A DNA stretch of 64,000 bases from contig OX345644.1 in the NCBI GenBank assembly GCA_947044365.1, positions 2,518,737 through 2,582,736 of the forward strand. The letters are read 5' to 3'. The translations under genes were made by a program, and so were the position numbers. Every line of letters starts with the position of its first letter. Positions within the stretch are counted from its first letter, which is position 1. This document shows, piece by piece, positions 56,501-64,000 of the stretch. A model generated the notes under the pieces. That model did no database searches, had not been told where the DNA came from, and worked only from the letters and a program-made list of their open reading frames with translations. Origin of the DNA: Petrosia ficiformis (taxonomy: Eukaryota; Porifera; Demospongiae; Haplosclerida; Petrosiidae).

Positions 56501-59500
56501 ATTAATACATGATTATATTGTAACTCAGTAATGAAGCAAAAATTGAAAGTTGACGACACAAAAAAGAACGGAAAGAATAATTATATGAAAATGGTAGAGG
56601 TAAAAAGATTGTTGGTCATTCCAAACTAAAGTTATGAACATTTTTCTGAGGACAAGGTGAACGTGAATGACCTTTATTTAGATTTGCAGTGTATAGAATT
56701 AACGGACAATAAAAACATCAAGGTAATCCATCTACTACAACAGCAAAGGAGTGCACGAAATAATGTTACTACAAAATGATCATGAAATGTTTTTTTTTTG
56801 TGTGTGTGTGTTTGAAGTGGACACCCAACTATTATGGTTTTCAGATATCTGGAATTCAGATACTAGGACAGGGTTCATTCTAACTATGGCTAGAATGGCT
56901 ACCCAATTATCCATGAACTAAACATCCGGATCCGTTTCTTTGTATCTGGGTACTCATTTAATGTTTGTGCATGAGCAGAAACCAACAATTGAAATCGAAA
57001 TTGCAATAAAATGGTGGTTGATAAGTGTCTTGCTCCATTTTACCAGCTTTTTTAGCTTATAGAGTGCAGTACAATCTGCCAATACTGCTTGTATAAGCAG
57101 TTGATTACAGCAAAAAAGTAATACTGAATATTTTAGTGCAAACAAGTCATTAAATTATCCAGGTACCTGACCATTATTGTGAACGGATATCTGGATAGCA
57201 AAAGACAGGATCTGTTCCAGCCCTAATTATTATCTCATAATACATGTACATGTACATGTTCCAGTCCTAATTATTATCTCATAATACATGTACATGTACA
57301 TGTTCCACCACTAATTATTATCTCATAATACATGTACATGTTCCAGCCCTAATTATTATCTCATAATACATGTACATGTACATGTTCCAGTCCTAATTAT
57401 TATCTCATAATACATGTACATGTTCCAGCCCTAATTATTATCTCATAATACATGTACATGTACATGTTCCACCACTAATTATTATCTCATAATACATGTA
57501 CATGTTCCAGCCCTAATTATTATCTCATAATACATGTACATGTACATGTTCCACCACTAATTATTATCTCATAATACATGTACATGTTCCAGCCCTAATT
57601 ATTATCTCATAATACATGTACATGTTCCAGCCCTAATTATTATCTCATAATACATGTACATGTACATGTTCCAGTCCTAATTATTATCTCATAATACATG
57701 TACATGTACATGTTCCACCACTAATTATTATCTCATAATACATGTACATGTACATACAAGTCACAAATATAATTAACTCACAGTAGTTGGAACTTTATCA
57801 GATGTGTCTTCTAGTCGTTGTTGTAATTGCCTGCTAACATTTTGAGCCTGACTCAGAGCAGCCTGATGATTAGCTTCAAGTTTAGCTCTCTCAAATAATA
57901 GAACAACCAATCGATAGATAACGCTAAATAAATAAAATAGGCAACTAGGGTTTCATTATATAGTGTTGTTTTAGTTTGACAATAATGACTACTTTAGTTA
58001 TAGTTATAGTATGCCAAACTTTTAACTGAAATACCGTATGCCAGGAAATGTTTGCGGTGGAATATTTTCGCGCATTTCGCGAATTGAACACTACTCGTGA
58101 TAATAAAAATCGCGAAGATATTGGCATGGTAGCAAGTAAACGCCATGTGGATTCATGAATCGATTATGGCGTCATTGTATCATTACTTCAAGCGAGATTC
58201 TTCTGTCCCAAGCCCACACGGAGCACTATCTTCAAGTGTCCCTTCTTCTGCCTTGATTGTCCAACAACAGTTATTGAGGGCTACTAAAATTGGAAATAGG
58301 TGGTAAAATTGTTGTAATTCGTGAAAATTTAAATTCACGAATACTCCAAAATAGGCCTTTTGTTAAAATATTCCACCGCAAATATTTCCCAGCATACGAT
58401 AATATTGGGTTTACTAAAAGTGTCCATTATTAGCCAATTTTCATTTTAGTTATTACAATAGACTTGTAATTTAGTTATAGATTAGTTAACTAAAAGTCAA
58501 AATGTCTTTAACTAAAAGGGGTTTAAGTTATAGTTAACTAAAGCAACACTAGTTTCATACAGGATGTTTTGTTAGGGAGGGGAAAGAATCAATCTTGCAG
58601 AGGGGGGCTGGGGTATGGTCCCCAGGAATTGTTTAAAATTTAGGCCCTCTGAGGTTGCTTCTGGGGCCCCAGAAGGATTGTAGCTGAGGTGTTGTTGCAT
58701 GTTGAAGTAAATATGTTCTGAAATCAAGAGGAAGCAGGGAACTCAAGTTAATCCTCCTTCTTCTTCCACAAACATTATTTGAGCAATATAACATGGGGCA
58801 GGGAAAAATGGTGGACAAAAGGAAAGATGTCTACTCTTTTCATAAAAAGGTAGGGCTGACATGATTAATCGATTAATCAATCGATATTAAAAATTATTCT
58901 GATTATCTTTGTAAGGCTGTAATATCGATTATGCTAATTATTGACAAAGACATACATTTAAAGCATGCGACAGCAAATAATGTACAATATGGAAGTGACA
59001 AGAAGCCTTTTTGATCATCAAATGAGAGGAGTTAACTTTCCTGCATTAATTGACTTAATTGGCCTAATTACTTCCACTGACTTTAATAGCTTGATAATCG
59101 ATTTCAGAATTTCAACTGATTCCCAGCCCTATAAAATAGTGATAATAAACATTAACTCACAACATTAGAAACAGTGAAAATCCAGTGATATAAAAATTCC
59201 TTTGTCCACGACACTCATGAAGACGAAAGTCCAGCTTGGTATCCAAGGTAACGGAAGATCTCTCATGGAGTTGTTTGTCATCATATTTCATCATCACACG
59301 AATGGAATCTAAGACAATAATAAAAAATGAATGATATAGTCCACTTGAAATCATTAAAATTAATTGTATCTCTCCTAATGATAGACATGTCTACACTGGA
59401 TCAAAAGATTGCTGTATTATTAAATGTAAGGAATATAGTTGAACCCCTCTATTGCGAACAGCATTGGGACAAATATAAGTGTCCTGATTACAGGGGTGTC

Positions 59501-61456
59501 CTCATTCCAGAGGTGAATTTATATCAAAGCACAGTTTGGAACATTTGTAAGTGTCCTTAATACAGGAGTCTTCTTGTTTCAGGGTGTCCTCAATAGAGAG
59601 GTTTTGGTGTATTGTATTCATGTTTGCCATGACCTCAGAAAAATGTTAGTTTGGAAGGACCAAATCTTTTTGTTTACATTATTTTCATACAAGTTATTCC
59701 TACAGTTCTTTTTTGTGTGTACGTCAAATTTCAATTCATTGCTGAGTTAAAGTATAATCATGTATAGTTGAACCCCTCTATTCCGGACACACTTGGGACA
59801 AATGTAAGTGTCCTGATTAAAGAGGTGTCCTTATTTCAGGGATGAATTTATATTATAAAGCACAGTTTAGGATATTTGTAAGTGTCCTTAATACAGGGGT
59901 GTCCTCAATAGAGGGGTTTCACTGTATTAACCTTATGACATTAAACTATACACTATATTACATGTACATATAAGTTATTGAGTTACAGTATTAACCTTAT
60001 GACATTAAACTATACACTATATTACATGTACATACAAGTTATTGAGTTACAGTATTAACCTTATGACATTAAACTATACACTATGTTACATATAAGTTAT
60101 TGAGTTACAGTATAATCATGTATTAACCTTATGACATTAAACTATACACTATATTACATGTACATATAAGTTATTGAGTTACAGTATTAACCTTATGACA
60201 TTAAACTATACACTATATTACATGTACATACAAGTTATTGAGTTACAGTATAATCATGTATTAACCTTATGACATTAAACTATACACTGTTACACATAAA
60301 GTCATCACATCCTAATTTTGAGGTCATCGTGAATGTGAACATACTTTAGTGCTCATCATTGCACATTTAGCAAACATGTTTCCAATCTAATGCTCTTGGA
60401 ACTAGTTTGAGCTACAAAGAACACCACCTTGGATGCCTCTAATGCCGCTATTATCCCTCATAAAAATGATCCTTGCATGCAGCTTGCATCTTGTGGCAAA
60501 AATGTGAGCATTATGGCCAAATGTTATCAATATTTCTTCCTTATTATATTGAGAATTTGAATTATAAGTGTCACAATTCAATACAATATAACCACACCAA
60601 TTTTAGAAGATAATTAAATCAAATTTTTCTTTAATTAATTGTAATTAGTATAGTATTACATATAACCACACCCATTTTACTAGATAATTAACTATTATTA
60701 GCCATCATGAACAAAACATTATCAGATTAAAAATAATATTGATATCACTGATATTGGCCTCCATATTACTCACTATCATATCGGTTAAAATTAGGGCTGG
60801 GAATCAGCTGAGATTCTAAAATCAATTAAAATCAGTGGAAGTACATGTAATTAGGCCAATTAAGTCAAAGGGTTCCTGTCACTCACAATATTTGCTGTTG
60901 CAGGTTTGAAAAGTACGTCTTCTGGAATAATTAGCATAATTGATATCACAGACTTTTAATCAATAATCAGAAGAATTTTTGATTAATCAATTAATCAATT
61001 AATTATCCCACCCCTAGTTAATAATGCATGATAAGTGGGTGTGGTCAACACACTGTGGTTATTAAAATGCATGATATGTGGGTGTGGTCAACACACTGTG
61101 GTTATTGAATGTGAACTTACCAACAAAGAGAACAATTATAATTAGTAGAGAAGCATAAAAGGACGTTTTCCAAAATGCTTGTAGACTTGCAAATAAACGA
61201 AAATTAAAAATCTTCTTCCATCTAGAAAATGAAATTATAACAAAAAGTATATACCTAAATACATGATTGTGTATATGTAGAGTATAGTCTCGTATATAAT
61301 CATATATATATACATATATACTGAAGATTTAACGATAATCATAATCATTTATCAATATAATTACGTTGCTGGACTAAGAATTGGTAGAATGAGGATACTA
61401 GTGAAAAAAATCTCAAAGTAGAGAAATCCTGCAACTGCTTGCCACTGCAGACTCAT
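53573..61456 (-). CDS. BCAP31: BCAP31/BAP29-type ER membrane protein, seven exons
   Basis: Exons 61456..61365, 61221..61121, 59308..59161, 57923..57782, 55550..55484, 54380..54280 and, tentatively, 53620..53573; 232 residues (vertebrate about 246). It starts MSLQWQAVAGFLYFEIFFTS, the diagnostic N-terminus. The three membrane segments are residues about 3-25, 44-64 and 100-120, with the family blocks WKKIFNF, SIRVMMKYDD and RGQRNFYITGFSLFLML. The rest is a cytosolic coiled coil (AKLEANHQAALSQAQNVSRQ ... TEYDRLLEEHRKLQ). BAP31 is an ER cargo receptor and quality-control factor. The last exon, giving a tail ending RKLEYD, lacks the usual di-lysine ER signal and rests only on splice-site and phase fit. 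All other borders agree in phase. Confidence 0.92.
53935..54165. repeat. (ATGT)n-type microsatellite with ACATGT
   Basis: TATGTATGTATG runs mixed with GCATGTACATGTATG and GTTGATATGTA. In the last BCAP31 intron. Confidence 0.92.
54935..55180. repeat. MITE family C copy with terminal hairpin
   Basis: GAGTGGTGGTTATTCCTGAC is followed at once by its inverse GTCAGGAATAACCACCACTC. The family body follows and ends CCTGGGCAGAACACTGG. The intron between 54381 and 55483 otherwise shows no features. Confidence 0.75.
56415..57225. repeat. MITE family B copy (56415-56685) and family E copy 2 (56840-57225)
   Basis: The B copy is the most complete one, from TTCACATTCACGATGTCCTC to AAGGTGAACGTGAATGACCT. 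The E copy is inverted relative to 27590-27955 and ends CAGGATCTGTTCCAGCCCTA. Its open frame on the minus strand parallels that of copy 1 but is degenerate. Confidence 0.75.
57225..57760. repeat. 38/44-bp minisatellite, about 13 copies
   Basis: Unit TCCAGCCCTAATTATTATCT then CATAATACATGTACATGT, with an optional extra ACATGT and a CCACCACTA variant. It begins at the end of the family E MITE, whose terminal TTCCAGCCCTAAT supplies the unit. Confidence 0.95.
58034..58399. mobile_element. MITE family H, 366 bp, TA duplication, ~34-bp inverted repeats
   Basis: Left end CCGTATGCCAGGAAATGTTT then GCGGTGGAATATTTT; the inverse of the right end is TCGTATGCTGGGAAATATTT then GCGGTGGAATATTTT. TA on both sides (58032-58033 and 58400-58401). 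Tc1/mariner-like by target site. Confidence 0.9.
58166..58306 (+). CDS. 46-codon open frame carried inside MITE H
   Basis: ATG at 58166 opens MASLYHYFKRDSSVPSPHGA followed by LSSSVPSSALIVQQQLLRAT and KIGNRW, ending TAA. Just before the stop lies a donor-like AGGTG/GTAAAA, so this looks like a captured or residual first exon of a longer protein, perhaps from the parent transposon. Not recognised; expression is doubtful. Confidence 0.4.
   Translation: MASLYHYFKRDSSVPSPHGALSSSVPSSALIVQQQLLRATKIGNRW
58853..59135. repeat. MITE family D copy
   Basis: Ends TAGGGCTGACATG and TTCCCAGCCCTA, inverted, with loose AT-rich flanks (ATAAAAAG / ATAAAATAG) that could be an old 8-9 bp duplication. Internal ATCGATTAATCAATCGAT. 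Confidence 0.75.
59438..59930. repeat. two pogo-like MITE copies (59438-59612 and 59766-59925)
   Basis: Each starts GTTGAACCCCTCTATT and ends with GTGTCCTCAATAGAGAGGTT or GTGTCCTCAATAGAGGGGTT, near TA. Internal phrases ACACTTGGGACAAATGTAAG and TAAGTGTCCTTAATACAGG are shared. Terminal motif and TA target resemble pogo/Tigger-type elements. Between them is a family B fragment. Confidence 0.75.
59926..60345. repeat. ~60-bp tandem repeat derived from MITE family B
   Basis: About six units of ATTAACCTTATGACATTAAA, CTATACACTATATTACATGT and ACATATAAGTTATTGAGTTA, which is the interior of family B amplified in tandem. Confidence 0.88.
60793..61018. repeat. MITE family D copy
   Basis: TAGGGCTGGGAATCAGCTGA to ATTATCCCACCCCTA, with terminal inverted repeats and flanks GTTAAAAT / GTTAATAA. 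Confidence 0.75.
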
Positions 61457-61606
61457 TTTTCCTAGCCTTTAACTCCCAAAATCCAAAGTTCCAATCCCAA
61501 TATTCACAGTGTTCACGTGATATCAATTATTAATAATTAATTTTAATATTAACATTACCATAGTAACGTCTAATCATGTAGTCATGGTTACATAACACAG
61601 TAAGAC
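61457..61606. promoter_or_regulatory. 150-bp shared (bidirectional) promoter region
   Basis: The start codons of BCAP31 (61456, minus) and of the plus-strand gene at 61607 are only 150 bases apart, so both promoters and 5' leaders lie here. It contains TTCACGTGATATCA, a possible E-box. No TATA box at a convincing position. Confidence 0.6.
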
Positions 61607-64000
61607 ATGGATTTGGATCTTCCATCATCTGGAGACTATGGTCTTCGTAGGCTATTTCGACCACCATTTGACCACTTACCAGAGTCTCAACAGTTGCAAA
61701 ATTACCATCAAAGAAATTTTATTCCATCACATCTGTATCGCATGGGAGTAAAACTCTTTCGTAAAGAACCTCCTGTTAGAACAAGATTAATTGATGCATC
61801 TTACTGGATCCCAAAAAATGACCAAATGTCAGCAAAAACTAATTGGTCATCTCTTTCGTCTCCACTTAAAGATGATTTTAAGCCAGCATCTGCACCTACT
61901 CAGTACACAGCTGAGGAGTACAAGAATTGGATTGCACATAGACAGGAATTGAGAAAGAATCTCGAGCAGTTTGGAGGATGTGAACAATGGCTACTATCAA
62001 AATCATGTACACCTGTTGAGGCCAGTGTTTTGGAGAGACTGAGAGCTCAGCGAAGAGAGAGTAGTTTAACACAAAGGACACCAAGTTCTTCTGAGGTATG
62101 CAATATACCAAGAAAACAATTTAGATTGACCCATTTATTTATAAATGAAGAGGCTACCAGGCAGCTATCATCGGGCACTTCCATACATTTGAGCTGTCAG
62201 GAGTGGCTACAGTTTTGTATTTATAATACACAACCAATGTACATGTATGTACATGTACATTCCTGTTGGCGGTGAGTAGCTACTGCCTTCATGAGTATTA
62301 CTGTGCATATATGTTTTGGGAGATGCTTATAGCAAATAAATTATTTATTAATGCATGTAGCAAATGAATTATTTACGAGATCATTACTGAAGCATTGGAC
62401 TGTATAATAGGGACTGTATTACTGTTGTTTTAGTTAACTATAACTGAAACTAAAACCCCTTTTAGTAAGGCATTTTGACTTTTAGATAACTAAACTATAA
62501 CTAAATTACAAGTCTATTGCAACAACTATAACTAACTAAAATGAAAAATAGCCAATAATGGGCAATTTTAGTTAGTTAACTAAAACTAAATCCCTTTTAG
62601 TAAACCTACTATAATTTTAGTTAATTAACTACATCTACTCTAAACGTTTGAGAAACCAGGCATAATATAACTAAAAGTAGTCAAACTAAAACAATACTAG
62701 ACTGTATACATGTATCCGTGGTAGAGGAATACGAAGGGGAACTATACTTACTATAGCACCCACAAATGTAGACTAAGGTCCCTAGCCACCTACTTCCAAC
62801 TTGGTTGGTTATCTGCAATACTGGACAATATTGCTACATTAAACAAATTGTCATGAATGTCAACAATAGAGCCACAGCCCTTATCAAGTCCTTGATTCCT
62901 TGTCACTGTGATCCAATAATATAGTCAAAATAAATAACACATTCAATAGAAGAGAAAATGTATTCCTGACACTATATAGTTCATGTACTCTATGGTACAC
63001 TCATGCATTATATATAATATTATAGTTCATGTACTATATAGTGTATTGGTGCATTATAGTATAGTTCATGTACTGTATATAGTGTACCAATGCATTATAT
63101 AGTTCATGTACTATAATTATAGTGTAAAAACTGTATACTATATATACATGTAGTACTTATATTTATGCATGCATAGTTTGCACATAATATTATAATTAAC
63201 CAGGACTTTACGAGTGGCCAATTGTATAGACCCGGGCTGTTCACTTTTCTCCAGAAAGCTTAGGAAGCTTATGTGTTGATGCATGTCATCCATTATACAT
63301 ATATAATATATAACAGCAAACCAATCAGCAGCAGTCTGGTTACTCCAGAATTATTACAGTTGGATGCTCCCCTTCATGGATTTATCAAGAAAATAAACTC
63401 ATTACTATTATCTATTTTCAGAGTATCTCCACTGATGATGAAGAACTAAGTCTAAGAGAGCTAAAACGATTTCAAATGAAAGAGAAAAAACAATTCATGA
63501 AAGATGTAAAACAAATGGAAGATTTTCTCATTTTAAGTAGATCCAGACTAGCAGGTCTTTTAATCCAGTCTGACAAGAAAAGGGATTACCTGTTACCCTT
63601 GGAAACAGTACAGGATATACTAGGAAGACTAAGAGTTCCTGTTGAAGATCATGTAATAAATGTAGTTTGTGATGCATTGGAGGATCATACAGGTATCAGG
63701 GCAGTTATAGATTACAGATTACTTCTCAAGAGAGGGTTGGTGGATATTCTTGAGCAGTACTTAACTATCTTAGAACAGCAGGAGGAAAGCAATGAATTCT
63801 TTCCAGTAGATGACGAAGAAACTAAATGTTTGATAAAAATAGAACCTATTTCTTCATCATCATCTATCAGTGCAATTACTCAAGAGGTTTTGCGTCCCAC
63901 TAAAAGTACAATGGATGGCAAACATGGGGAATGGTGTGAAATGTTCAAAGAAGATGCTCAGAAGCAGTTCATGTGTCTAATAGAGTATTGCCAAAGACAT
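61607..64000 (+). CDS. EFCAB12-like protein, 5' part (runs off the window)
   Basis: Exon 1 is 61607..62095 (163 codons, donor CTGAG/GTATGC) and exon 2 runs from 63422 (acceptor TATTTTCAG) to the window edge, both in phase 0. The N-terminus is MDLDLPSSGDYGLRRLFRPP. A block YKNWIAHRQELRKNLEQFGG ... EQWLLSKSCTPVEASVLERL resembles the repeated segment I associate with EF-hand protein EFCAB12, but this is from memory and weak. Exon 2 has helical, charged sequence (SLRELKRFQMKEKKQFMKDV) and LLPLETVQDILGRLRVPVED, then AVIDYRLLLKRGL, which reads like degenerate EF-hand helices. Possibly a ciliary protein. Confidence 0.55.
62421..62700. repeat. MITE family A, most complete copy
   Basis: From CTGTTGTTTTAGTTAACTAT to AACTAAAACAATACTAG, in the intron of the EFCAB12-like gene. 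The terminal ~17 bases are inverted repeats (GTTGTTTTAGTT / GTATTGTTTTAGTT). The remainder of the intron has several TAGTTCATGTACTATATAGT phrases at 62975-63120. Confidence 0.85.

Larger units (their letters stand above)
57955..58552. repeat. MITE family A copy split by a nested element
   Basis: 57955-58031 and 58402-58552 together make one family A copy in the orientation of 1-235. The break at TA is filled by the element 58034-58399. Confidence 0.85.

Noticed and set aside
58633..58818. 61-codon minus-strand frame
   Set aside because: No homology, no splice context, next to repeats.

Overview
This is a window of animal nuclear DNA: AT-rich, with short spliced introns (GT-AG, many 50-300 bp), metazoan gene families, polyadenylation signals, dense small DNA transposons and large tandem arrays. 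Very compact genes mixed with MITEs and a tandem fibrinogen-domain gene family fit an early-branching invertebrate; a demosponge is my best guess, but that is inference. Gene structures were built by hand by joining exons with matching splice sites and reading phase.

Left part (1-6.5 kb, minus strand): the first exon of an unidentified acidic protein near 1.2 kb, an intronless CtlX/arginine-deiminase-like (pentein) gene at 2041-3096, and a two-exon GPATCH2-type gene (3190-6457) lying 93 bp upstream of it. Cluster 1 (7.0-13.7 kb, minus): three intact secreted fibrinogen-related (FReD) genes, each with a signal-peptide exon, a linker exon and a main domain exon, plus one copy that has lost its main exon. 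The spacers of this cluster carry broken copies of the 3' end of the next gene, NOL9, so the duplicated unit contains both.

NOL9 (14383-26101, minus, 11 exons) is the polynucleotide 5'-kinase of rRNA processing. Its largest intron holds two big tandem arrays (24-bp units; 65/57-bp units), palindromes and MITEs. Divergently, a three-exon gene for a 110-residue acidic protein runs from 27343 to 33791. Its second intron contains a duplicated segment interrupted by a ~2.1-kb hAT-like transposon (30897-32971) with 8-bp target duplication and a decayed YqaJ-type nuclease gene. Cluster 2 (34.4-41.6 kb, plus) has one exon-3-deleted FReD pseudogene and two intact FReD genes; here too the last exon of the upstream neighbour has been copied into the cluster.

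Right part: a PH-domain protein gene in seven exons (42338-48876, plus) full of minisatellites; a tRNA-derived SINE; a small lysine-rich protein gene (50609-53462, minus); a divergent 28S rRNA pseudogene fragment (52681-52980); BCAP31 (53573-61456, minus, seven exons); and, from a 150-bp shared promoter, a plus-strand gene starting at 61607 and leaving the window, possibly related to EFCAB12. At least eight small transposon families (called A to H here) are visible, several nested and some with clear target-site duplications. The conserved single-copy genes (NOL9, BCAP31, GPATCH2) are housekeeping (rRNA processing, ER membrane, RNA metabolism); the FReD genes are candidates for secreted lectins of innate recognition.
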